Below the pieces are notes generated by a model. It was not told the DNA's origin. It ran no database searches and was given only the letters and a program-made list of their open reading frames with translations. Of a DNA stretch of 64,000 nucleotides, positions 34,585 to 42,228 are shown in pieces. Numbering within the stretch: position 1 is the stretch's first letter; each line of letters begins with the position of its first letter. The translations under genes and the position numbers were made by a program. Source of the DNA: Thermoprotei archaeon (GTDB lineage: Archaea; Thermoproteota; Thermoprotei; QMSL01; B3-G16); the NCBI GenBank assembly GCA_021162845.1, contig JAGGXX010000061.1:1-64000 (forward strand), written 5' to 3'.

Positions 34585-35469
34585 ATGAAAGGGCAGGCTA
34601 CGTTCATGTCTAAAGTGGAGGTGCCCATAACAGACAACCACATGCACCTAAACCCCCGAAGAGGATTAGGGCTCAGGCCTATAGAGGATTTCATAAGATT
34701 CGGCGGAAGGAACATAGTGCTAGTAAACCTCCTCTGCAGGCATTATGGCCTCTCATATCTAACGCCGCAAAGCATGAAGAGGGTCCTTGAAATTCACTTA
34801 AAACTGATAGAGAACCTAAGGCAGCGCTTTCCTTCCCTCAACATATACGCCGTAGTGGGCCCTCATCCCGCTGAACTAACGGAGCTATTGAGGGCTGGTT
34901 TTTCGCTTTCTTCAGCTAGGCGATTTATGATCAAGGCCATAGACATAGCAGGACTCGTGATACAGCAGGGCATGGCCATAGCGCTAGGGGAAGTAGGTAG
35001 GCCTCATTATCCCGTTCCTAAAGATGTATGGGATGCGTCTAATGAAATACTAGCGTACGCGTTCATGAAGGCATCTCGCCTAGGGAAACCAGTTCAGATA
35101 CATATGGAGACGCCTGATATCGAATCACTGAATGAAATCGCTGATATGGCTGAAAGAGGGGGCCTTCCTGTTAATAAAGTGATAATTCATCATTCACCCC
35201 CATTGATTAGGGCGATGAAGGAAGTAGGTGTAATACCGTCCATAACTGCTAAGGAACAGTTGATGCTCAAGGCCCTGAAAGAGGGTACTCGGTTCCTCTT
35301 GGAAAGCGATTATCTTGATGATCCAAGACGGCCCGGAGCAGTGGTAAGCCCGCGCGTAATTCCCCGTAAGGTAAATAACTTGATAGAACGGGGGCTTATG
35401 AGTCTCGAACAGGCTTGGCACGTCAACGTCCATCTTCCGGAGAAAATATATGGTGTTAAGTTCCACTAA
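34585..35469 (+). CDS. TatD-related metal-dependent hydrolase
   Basis: The 294-residue amidohydrolase-fold protein has TDNHMHLNPRRG (metal His pair, strand 1), VVGPHPAEL, MAIALGEVGRPHY (Glu), VQIHMETPD (His), KVIIHHSPP (His) and LLESDYLDDP (Asp). This order matches TatD-like hydrolases (archaeal COG1099 group), some of which are deoxyribonucleases. Start ATG 34585, or ATG 34606 giving MSKVEVPITDNH. It follows the coiled-coil genes after 54 bases on the same strand and converges with the gene at 35476. Confidence 0.82.
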   Translation: MKGQATFMSKVEVPITDNHMHLNPRRGLGLRPIEDFIRFGGRNIVLVNLLCRHYGLSYLTPQSMKRVLEIHLKLIENLRQRFPSLNIYAVVGPHPAELTELLRAGFSLSSARRFMIKAIDIAGLVIQQGMAIALGEVGRPHYPVPKDVWDASNEILAYAFMKASRLGKPVQIHMETPDIESLNEIADMAERGGLPVNKVIIHHSPPLIRAMKEVGVIPSITAKEQLMLKALKEGTRFLLESDYLDDPRRPGAVVSPRVIPRKVNNLIERGLMSLEQAWHVNVHLPEKIYGVKFH

Positions 35470-35475
35470 TTAGTC

Positions 35476-36273
35476 TCACTTCATGATGCTACTCCTCATA
35501 ATTAGGTTCCTCAATTGCCGCACGCTCCTTATTAGGCCTTGTAAGTCACGTACCTGCAATATGAGCGGACCCTCGTACCTAAACTTCTTAAGTAAGCGTA
35601 AGCAGCTTAAAACCATGAGATTACCCCGACCTAAGGGAAGGTGTAGGTCTCTTTCACCATCATTATCGTGTATGTGTATCACTTTCATAATATCATGCAG
35701 TTCATTTACATAATCCAGTAAGCTTCCCATAGTATTGGCGTGTCCCAGATCAAGGGCCACGTTAAGCTCACTCCTAAGGCTTACATGCCTTATCTCCTCG
35801 ATGGTGCTCCCTATGTTCGATCCGTCGTCCTTTGGGCTGTTTTCTACAAGGAGATCCACGTTGGAGTCATTAGCTCTTTGGGCCATGGTCCTAAGGGCTC
35901 TAATTAGGTTATCCAGGGCCTTGCGTCTCAAGCGCCTGGGATAATCTGGAGGGAACATGCCCATATGGCTAACTAGGTAATCCGCTTCTAGGTAATCGGA
36001 AACCCTAATGCACCATGATAGCACACGCCTAGCACTACTACTTATGAAGGGATTGAGGCTGGCTAGGTTAACGTCCGCGTATGGAGCATGGACTCCTAAG
36101 ATAAAGTCGTAAGAGCTCAATAGATCCTTGAACCTCATAAGCATACTCTTCCTTATTAACTTCGGGTCGTCAGCTCTCACCTCTATCGCTGTCACGCCTA
36201 CCTTATTGGCGAGCTCCACTAGCATCCGCCATGAGGCACTAAAGGAGGGTGAAAATGCCACGCCCAGCCTCAT
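35476..36273 (-). CDS. AP-endonuclease-2-like TIM-barrel protein (sugar isomerase/epimerase type)
   Basis: The 265-residue barrel has metal-site strands in order: AIEVRADDP, LGVHAPYADVNLASLNP, YLVSHMGMFPPDYP, VDLLVENSPKDDGSN (Glu), NVALDLGHANTMGS (Asp, His), KVIHIHDNDGERDLHLPLG (His pair) and PLILQVRD. This is the endonuclease IV/xylose-isomerase superfamily. Lack of the full EndoIV DNA-binding loops favours sugar or small-molecule isomerase activity. It starts with ATG and converges with the TatD-like gene. Exact substrate unknown. Confidence 0.75.
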   Translation of the reverse strand: MRLGVAFSPSFSASWRMLVELANKVGVTAIEVRADDPKLIRKSMLMRFKDLLSSYDFILGVHAPYADVNLASLNPFISSSARRVLSWCIRVSDYLEADYLVSHMGMFPPDYPRRLRRKALDNLIRALRTMAQRANDSNVDLLVENSPKDDGSNIGSTIEEIRHVSLRSELNVALDLGHANTMGSLLDYVNELHDIMKVIHIHDNDGERDLHLPLGRGNLMVLSCLRLLKKFRYEGPLILQVRDLQGLIRSVRQLRNLIMRSSIMK

Positions 36274-36309
36274 TATCGCACCCTATTTTTCTTACTCTTG
36301 AACGAGAAG

Positions 36310-36318
36310 ATTTTATAG
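36310..36318 (+). promoter_or_regulatory. Box A of the candidate ncRNA
   Basis: An ATTTTATAG-type element is centred about 26 bases before 36341, the inferred first base of the structured RNA. A second AT-rich element (TTATAAAT, 36333-36340) lies immediately before the RNA. Confidence 0.4.
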
Positions 36319-36340
36319 CCTTTGTTCTCAGGTTATAAAT

Positions 36341-36412
36341 CGATGAAGGCGCACCCCTGAGGCGGGGTTTGCTGAAGAGATGATGACCCATTGCAGATGG
36401 GGGTGCGCCTTC
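36341..36412 (+). ncRNA. Candidate structured RNA with kink-loop (H/ACA-like guide)
   Basis: A perfect 13-bp stem joins 36345-36357 (GAAGGCGCACCCC) to 36400-36412. Inside it, GGGT/ACCC forms an upper stem capped by CTGA-AGAGA-TGATGA (36372-36386), the sheared G-A arrangement of a box C'/D'-type K-loop that binds L7Ae. Between stems, unpaired TGAGGC and ATTGCAGAT form an internal loop like a pseudouridylation pocket. A canonical ACA box is not seen (TACTTG follows). A box A lies 26 bases upstream. There is no open frame of note. A C/D guide fits less well because the stem hides the guide. Confidence 0.5.
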
Positions 36413-36591
36413 TACTTGAAATTCACTTCATGGAGAAACCTTAGGAATAGAAGAATCGAAGTTTCAGGTCAATCGATACCCCCTCACGGGTAGAAGCCTC
36501 AGTATCTTAACGCACTTCAGCATATAGGATATTATCCGATACGGCCTTTCGGCAATGATTATAACGTGGCTTACTGGGAGTTATACACGCT

Positions 36592-38823
36592 ATGAAGTAC
36601 TTGTTCCTGTTCTTAGCCCTCCTATTAGCACTTTCCTCAATACCTCTTGGGCTTCGTGCTTGGGAGGCAGGAAGGGAACTCTTAGTATGGATCGACGTCA
36701 GTATATTCGCTCACAGGACCACTTACAGGGAGATACACACACGTGGATTTATGTTGATAAACGCATCAACCTTATCTTCTTTGGTAAGCCGCTCATCCTG
36801 GATCGTGATGAACATAAGAATAACAGGTAACATAACAGTTAGGGTCTTATCTCAAGCTCAGGTTAAAGTGCTCGATAATGATAGCTTAGTAATCATAACG
36901 AGACCTCCAATACCGCTCTTGGCATCCCAGGGTGATGGATCGCTCACCATAGAGATGAATCTTTACCTCTTGATGAAGGAGATGAAATGTAGGGTAATCG
37001 AAGGGAGGGGGGAAGCGTTTGCTATATTTCAAGTAGACGAGGAGATTACACCTCCTGAAGGATGGCAAGATCTGCTCATGGTGATAGGCTTTCCTTCGCC
37101 GACGAATCTTGTAATAATGGGCTTAGATCCCGGAGGGTCCTTTAAGCATGAGGATGATGCTCTTGTGAAGTATGCCTTAGGCTCGATGATGCTCTTTAGG
37201 GCTAGGAGACTATTTAAGGGGCGGTATAAGATCTCGATGAAACGGCTTAACGTCTATATACCGAGATCTTATGGGCTAAACATAACCGCATCAGATCTCA
37301 GCAAGGGAAATCTAATTATGGTTCCAACTGAAAGATACCTTAACGTCTCTTCAGTAAGAGGATCAATATTGATAGCGAATGTAACTTATGTGCCCCACGA
37401 CGCGTCTTTGGATCTGAACGGTAGCGGTGCTATCTTATGGGATGAAATCATCGATTCCAGCATAAGGTTAAGGCACGTTGAAATAATTAGCACATCATCT
37501 CTAATCATGAAAGCCATTGACAGACCTATCTATGCTGACATCAAGCTCCTCTACCTCTTCCCTTCAAATATAGGCTCCTCTAATCAACCCCTCTCGGTAA
37601 TACGCTATCCTAGGTTTGACGTAATAAGAGGAAGTGGTGAGGTTCTATACGCCTCGCCCTTCTTGTTAGTCGTGAGAAACTTCAAGGCAGAGGACTTCAT
37701 TAGCTACAAGAGCAGGATCTCCTTACAGCCTGTGAATGCCGAGGGCTCACCTATTAATGAGGCTACAGTAAAGGTGGAGGTCTTCAATGTATCCGCGTTA
37801 GGGAGGAGTTCGTGGAAGGACTACGTATTTTCCCGTTCGCCATTGTGCCTCCTAAGCCTAGGTCCAGATAACATCATGGACGTTACGGTCATAGTCGGGG
37901 GATCCGAAGTCCTCAGGGCTACCCTTGTGAACCCACCGACTTTGGTCGCGTTACCCTGCTCAATTTATGATTTGAGGATAAGCACTATAGACTGGCAAAA
38001 CCAGCCACTGCATAACACGACGTTAGAATTGCTGTCAATCCGAAGCAGGACATATGCCTATAAGGGCCATAGCCTGCTCACCCATTATGTAGAGGGGATA
38101 CCCCGCGGGCGATATGAGGTTAAAGTCTATTGGAGGGGCAAGCTCGTCTACCACGATGTCATCTTAGTGGAAGGATCAAGTGATCTCGTGCTGAAGTGTA
38201 ACGTCTATCGCTTAGGCGTTAAGGTCTTTACGCATGAGCTCAAGGAGTTATCAGGCGCATACGTCCTCCTTAATGACTCGAGAGGCTTATTCACGTTTGC
38301 TCATAGGACGAATTCCAGTGGGATCGCCGTTTTCCGACAGGTACCCCTAGGCGAGTACGATATCTCAGTTAGGTGGAGAGGAATTGAAGTTTATAGAGGA
38401 CATATGAATCTCAACGCCTCATTACGCCTCCTCCCGCTTACAGTCAACGTCTCGACCTTAGAGGTCGTGATAACGGATGCCCACGGCAATCCGTTAGAGG
38501 GAGCTAATGTAACCGTCTCATTCGGTAATTTCTCCATGAGCAGAATAAGCGATGTAACAGGCCTAACTGAGTTCCATGATGTGCCATTTGGTAGTTATAC
38601 CATAAGGATATCCATAGGTTCCTTAAGTACTACCGCCCAGGTACGCGTAAACGAGCCCCTTAAGGTAAAAGTACCCCTTCCCATAATATTCCGCTTAGGG
38701 AACTTCTTCATCACTACTAATGATATTAAGCTACTAGCCATATCTCTTGCATCGTTAGCAACGGCGTTAGTTGCCTATATCGTCTACAGGGTGAAGCGCG
38801 GGAGAACTATAGTGATAAGCTAG
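36592..38823 (+). CDS. Surface-anchored protein with repeated Ig-like (carboxypeptidase-regulatory) domains
   Basis: The 743-residue protein has a signal peptide (about 1-23, ending LGLRA), a large beta-rich ectodomain with many NxS/T sequons, then repeated beta sandwiches in the last third (DAHGNPLEGANVTVSFG, TGLTEFHDVPFGSYTIRI, and a related block near 560-610). A membrane helix (about 710-733) is followed by the basic tail YRVKRGRT. It should be a glycosylated cell-surface protein. It has no enzymatic motif. It stands alone, downstream of the candidate ncRNA, with ATG start. Confidence 0.75.
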   Translation: MKYLFLFLALLLALSSIPLGLRAWEAGRELLVWIDVSIFAHRTTYREIHTRGFMLINASTLSSLVSRSSWIVMNIRITGNITVRVLSQAQVKVLDNDSLVIITRPPIPLLASQGDGSLTIEMNLYLLMKEMKCRVIEGRGEAFAIFQVDEEITPPEGWQDLLMVIGFPSPTNLVIMGLDPGGSFKHEDDALVKYALGSMMLFRARRLFKGRYKISMKRLNVYIPRSYGLNITASDLSKGNLIMVPTERYLNVSSVRGSILIANVTYVPHDASLDLNGSGAILWDEIIDSSIRLRHVEIISTSSLIMKAIDRPIYADIKLLYLFPSNIGSSNQPLSVIRYPRFDVIRGSGEVLYASPFLLVVRNFKAEDFISYKSRISLQPVNAEGSPINEATVKVEVFNVSALGRSSWKDYVFSRSPLCLLSLGPDNIMDVTVIVGGSEVLRATLVNPPTLVALPCSIYDLRISTIDWQNQPLHNTTLELLSIRSRTYAYKGHSLLTHYVEGIPRGRYEVKVYWRGKLVYHDVILVEGSSDLVLKCNVYRLGVKVFTHELKELSGAYVLLNDSRGLFTFAHRTNSSGIAVFRQVPLGEYDISVRWRGIEVYRGHMNLNASLRLLPLTVNVSTLEVVITDAHGNPLEGANVTVSFGNFSMSRISDVTGLTEFHDVPFGSYTIRISIGSLSTTAQVRVNEPLKVKVPLPIIFRLGNFFITTNDIKLLAISLASLATALVAYIVYRVKRGRTIVIS

Positions 38824-38952
38824 CGGGGTCAGGGGACATCCATTGATTGAAAAATGTTGTTCTGCTCTCATACCTTACGCAGAAGAAATATATACACATG
38901 AGGTATCCTTTCAGTCAGGTGGCTACTCCTGGTATCCAATAACCCTACTGAG

Positions 38953-39459
38953 TTGAAAGAGGTAATACTCTCAAAGGCGAGACAGCTGGCCAATCTACCC
39001 AAAGATGCGGAATACGCCATAGTGATCTTTGAAGACGGCTATGTAACCCCTATCATAACACAGGGATATTTTGCGGGTACGATGGTGCCATTTAAGACCC
39101 CCGATCACGGTTATGCTCGAGCCGTGATACACACACACCCCTTACCTCGTCTCTCCCCCTCCGTAGCCGATCTAAGACTTCTGTTCATATTGTCAATGTA
39201 CGGAGCACCAGCTTATCTAGCCACCGTATACAGGGATGAGAGAAAGGTCATAGTTACGCTCTATATAGCTAGAAGGAAGATCGCGCCTTTAGAAGCTGAA
39301 GTTGCATTGAGAAAGGCATATACTTATGAGCTAGCTCACGCGTATTTGGGCTTCAAGGAGGGCCTCTCGGAGAAACAACTCCGGGAGCAACACAGATCCC
39401 TACAGAGAATTGGGGTAAGCGTGGAGAGGTATTCCTTCAATCTAAATGAAGGAGCCTAA
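38953..39459 (+). CDS. JAMM/MPN+ metalloprotease-like protein
   Basis: The 168-residue protein contains a complete JAMM zinc motif: VIHTHPLPRLSPSVADLR, that is H60-x-H62, seven residues, S70, two residues, D73. E27 in IFEDGYV is the candidate upstream catalytic Glu. In archaea, stand-alone JAMM proteins remove ubiquitin-like SAMP modifiers or cut sulfur-carrier precursors. No ubiquitin-like or E1 gene is visible nearby. The TTG start is supported by lack of any canonical start between it and a stop at 38899. Box A-like TATATA lies near 38888. Confidence 0.78.
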   Translation: MKEVILSKARQLANLPKDAEYAIVIFEDGYVTPIITQGYFAGTMVPFKTPDHGYARAVIHTHPLPRLSPSVADLRLLFILSMYGAPAYLATVYRDERKVIVTLYIARRKIAPLEAEVALRKAYTYELAHAYLGFKEGLSEKQLREQHRSLQRIGVSVERYSFNLNEGA

Positions 39460-39540
39460 CATGCCTATAAGAGATGCTCGACGGGAAATGAGGGATGCAT
39501 TCTCTTCAAAACTTGACTAGAGAAGATTAAAGGTCATAGT

Positions 39541-40323
39541 TCACACACTTATTATCATCCGTAACGCTACGAACGCTATGAGCACAGCAAATAGACGCGA
39601 GATAATGCGCCCCCTCAACCTAACGGAGATCCTAGTACCTAAATGAGAGCCGAGCATAACGAATGGGGCTAGAGCTAGCCCAGTCATGTACTCTACGTTA
39701 CCCATAGCGAAATGCGATGACGAGCCGACTAGGGCCGTTATTGTGATCATGAAGGCTGAAGTAGCTACGGCGTTATGCATAGGCAGGCCCAATATAAGGC
39801 TCATTATCGGCACTTTCACAACGCCACCACCTATCCCTAGCAACCCGCTTAAGAAACCAGCTATGAATCCCAGGCCTATTAGTATCACCAGGAACGTGGG
39901 ATCCCTGAAGTTATAGGCCGCCTCTACACTATTTCCTCCTTGTGATCCCTTAAGGGGTTGCTTGCCTTTACCACGCCACATCCTATACGCCGTATAAAGG
40001 AGTACTATTGAAAAGCACATCTTAAGCCAATAGGAGGGCATTACGCTAGACGTGCGTGCACCCACATAGGCTCCGATGGTGCTACCGCATTCGAAGATCA
40101 ATGCCAGCTTCCATAGAATAAGCTTCTTCCTCGAATAGGAGAGCGCGGCGGAAGACGAAAGAAAAAGGATTACAAAGAGGCTTGTGCCTACGGCTTTATG
40201 CATATCAAGGCCTAAGAGCATGTGGAGAGTGGGCACTAAGAACACGCCACCGCCTATTCCCAATATGGCGGCTACTACGCCTATGAGCAGCCCTAAAGCC
40301 ATGGTTTCGATTAACGGTACCAT
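39541..40323 (-). CDS. TauE/SafE-family sulfite exporter-like permease
   Basis: The 260-residue protein has about seven or eight membrane helices and the two homologous glycine-rich signatures GVVAAILGIGGGVFLVP (N-terminal half) and GFLSGLLGIGGGVVKVP (C-terminal half), each followed by an 'H.AV.TS.F' segment (HKAVGTSLF, HNAVATSAF). Members export sulfite, sulfoacetate or other organic anions. The substrate is unknown here. It starts with ATG, and lies downstream on the same strand of the gamma-glutamyltranspeptidase gene, separated by about 90 bases. A link to thiol or sulfur compounds is possible. Confidence 0.88.
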   Translation of the reverse strand: MVPLIETMALGLLIGVVAAILGIGGGVFLVPTLHMLLGLDMHKAVGTSLFVILFLSSSAALSYSRKKLILWKLALIFECGSTIGAYVGARTSSVMPSYWLKMCFSIVLLYTAYRMWRGKGKQPLKGSQGGNSVEAAYNFRDPTFLVILIGLGFIAGFLSGLLGIGGGVVKVPIMSLILGLPMHNAVATSAFMITITALVGSSSHFAMGNVEYMTGLALAPFVMLGSHLGTRISVRLRGRIISRLFAVLIAFVALRMIISV

Positions 40324-40416
40324 GTCCTTCCCCTAGGATACGGAAAATATGAAACATCGCCTTCCCTTTTAAGCTTTCACCTTAGCGGAGCTCCCTTAAG
40401 TTAAGGATCTCAGCCT

Positions 40417-41934
40417 TCACATCAATGGCGCGGCTAGGCCTCCACCACGTGGGTCAGCAACGAAGTAGAAGATCCCCTGCCTGTCCTTCCTCATTGCATG
40501 CACTATTCCCGTACCAGGTCTCCGTAAGTCGATTACCTCCACCCATGAGGGTAGGTCACGAATGGAGAGCTCTTCCTCTACTACGGCCCTCATTCCACTC
40601 CTCTCCCATGATATCAGTATATACCTGGGGGCCTCAACAGCCCTAGCAAGGGGCATGTCGTAGCTCGCTATGTTTAAGAAGACCTCTGCGTGTATCTGCG
40701 GTCTGTAGTCCCCACCAGCACATCCGATCATGAAATCACCCTTCTTCTCATGCCTAGCTAATAGTACGGAAAGGGTGTGTAAGGGCCTCTTAAGGGGAGC
40801 TGGGCTATTGGGTACCCCTATTTCCTTAGCGAATCCCGCTCCTCTATTTTGAAACGGTATCTCATGGGCTACTATCCCGGAGCCGAAGCCGTAGAAGACG
40901 CTTTGAATGAAGCCTACGAAGTTCCCGTGTCTATCAGCTACGACGAAGAAGGTTGTATCTCCTCCGCTTAACGTCCTCCCTGAACTCCTCCTCCCTAACT
41001 TTCTACTCAGGTAGTCAGGAGATAATAGCTCATCAATCGGGGCCTTACAATACTTGGGATCAGCTACATGCCTATCTCTATCCTCATACACCATAGCGGC
41101 TATATCGAAGTAATTCCTTATCCTAATGGAGTCCTCAAACGGAAGCTCGTCTATCCCGCTTACCTCTATCGCCTTTATCAACTGGAGCGTTGAGAGACCC
41201 TGCGTATTAGGAGGTAGCTCGTAGAGCTCATAGTCCTTATAGGACGACCTAATGGGCTCTACCCTCTCACCCTTATGATCTGCGAAATCCTCGTAAGCGA
41301 TAGGTGCTCCATTACGCCTTAGCTCCTCAACTATATCTTCCGTGATCTCACTTCTATAGAAGGCATCCGCTCCCCTCCTAGCTATCATGCTATAGACCTT
41401 CGCTAATCTCGGAAAGCGAACCATTATGCCCTCGTGTAATCTGCCGAAAACCCTATTCCATGATTCATATGCCTGTAAGGCTGGCCTGTTATACTCTATG
41501 GATCTAGCCAGCGGCTCTTGAACGTAATGGCCGTTCCTAGCTAACGCTATTGCTTTCCCAAGCAGGAAGCTTAGATCCTTAGAGCCATAGTTTTCCCAGA
41601 GCCATTCCCATAGGTCTACCAAGCCGGGTACCGTGATGGTTAGGGGCCCTCTAATAGGCTTCTCGGCCAGATATTCCTCTGTGGGGAAGTCCCTCGGTGA
41701 TCTCCCTGAGCCGTTGTAAGCGACTATGTCCCCGCCGCTATCAATGGCTAGCAAAAAGCCGTCTCCCCCGATACTGCTAGTGCTGGGTAGTAGAACTGTT
41801 AATACGCTACTTATGGTGATGGCGGCATCAAAGGCGTTTCCCCCTTCTTCTAAGATCTTGAGCCCAGCCATCGTTGCTAAATGTATCTGAGAGGAAGCAC
41901 CTCCTAAAGCTGAGCACGCGGCAAATGCAAGCAT
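40417..41934 (-). CDS. Gamma-glutamyltranspeptidase-like N-terminal nucleophile hydrolase
   Basis: The 505-residue protein has the family layout: N-terminal GGNAFDAAITISSVLTVLLP and GSIGGDGFLLA-like motif (SSIGGDGFLLAID), then the processing site SGGDTTFFVVADRHGNFV where the first Thr of TTF becomes the nucleophile of the small subunit, and later FQNRGAGF. The normal substrates are gamma-glutamyl thiols; in archaea lacking glutathione a gamma-Glu-Cys or acylase-type substrate is possible. There is no signal peptide, so it is likely cytoplasmic. It starts with ATG after GAGGTG. Confidence 0.87.
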   Translation of the reverse strand: MLAFAACSALGGASSQIHLATMAGLKILEEGGNAFDAAITISSVLTVLLPSTSSIGGDGFLLAIDSGGDIVAYNGSGRSPRDFPTEEYLAEKPIRGPLTITVPGLVDLWEWLWENYGSKDLSFLLGKAIALARNGHYVQEPLARSIEYNRPALQAYESWNRVFGRLHEGIMVRFPRLAKVYSMIARRGADAFYRSEITEDIVEELRRNGAPIAYEDFADHKGERVEPIRSSYKDYELYELPPNTQGLSTLQLIKAIEVSGIDELPFEDSIRIRNYFDIAAMVYEDRDRHVADPKYCKAPIDELLSPDYLSRKLGRRSSGRTLSGGDTTFFVVADRHGNFVGFIQSVFYGFGSGIVAHEIPFQNRGAGFAKEIGVPNSPAPLKRPLHTLSVLLARHEKKGDFMIGCAGGDYRPQIHAEVFLNIASYDMPLARAVEAPRYILISWERSGMRAVVEEELSIRDLPSWVEVIDLRRPGTGIVHAMRKDRQGIFYFVADPRGGGLAAPLM

Positions 41935-42077
41935 CTTAGGTCACACCTCGTTATGATCCATTATAATCGATGATCGCTCGATTTAAGCATTTTTTCATGT
42001 GTTTGCAGTTTAGGATATATGTTAGATAAACGTAAAAATTTCTATCGTCATCAAGGAAAATTATCATGAAGCAAAAA

Positions 42078-42087
42078 GTTTATAAAT
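42078..42087 (+). promoter_or_regulatory. Box A upstream of a structured leader
   Basis: GTTTATAAAT is a strong TATA-like element; initiation would fall near 42108 and the transcript would include the hairpin region at 42143-42199, just left of the insertion element. Confidence 0.4.
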
Positions 42088-42142
42088 ATCATGGCAAATA
42101 CTGCCCTAGTTTTAGGACCATGAAGGAAGGTTGTAGTGAGTA

Positions 42143-42199
42143 AGTCCACTTAAGGATATCTAAGGAGCACATCCTTAGTCCTTAGATAGGGATGGACTA
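42143..42199 (+). promoter_or_regulatory. Extended hairpin with mutually exclusive stems
   Basis: AGTCCA (from 42143) pairs with TGGACT ending near 42199. Within it TATCTAAGGA (42157-42166) pairs with TCCTTAGATA (42179-42188). The same CTAAGGA can instead pair with the nearer TCCTTAG (42172-42178), giving two alternative folds. It lies outside the inferred left end of the IS element, in what would be the leader of the interrupted gene. A switch or attenuator is an inference. Confidence 0.4.
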
Positions 42200-42228
42200 T
42201 TCGCTTATTTGAATATCTGAGGTGTTTT

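Noticed and set aside
36341-36420. Box C/D sRNA interpretation of the K-loop RNA
   Set aside because: A C-like box is at the 5' end and CTGA/TGATGA are internal, but no terminal CTGA D box is present and the long stem would sequester the guides, so an H/ACA-like hairpin fits better.
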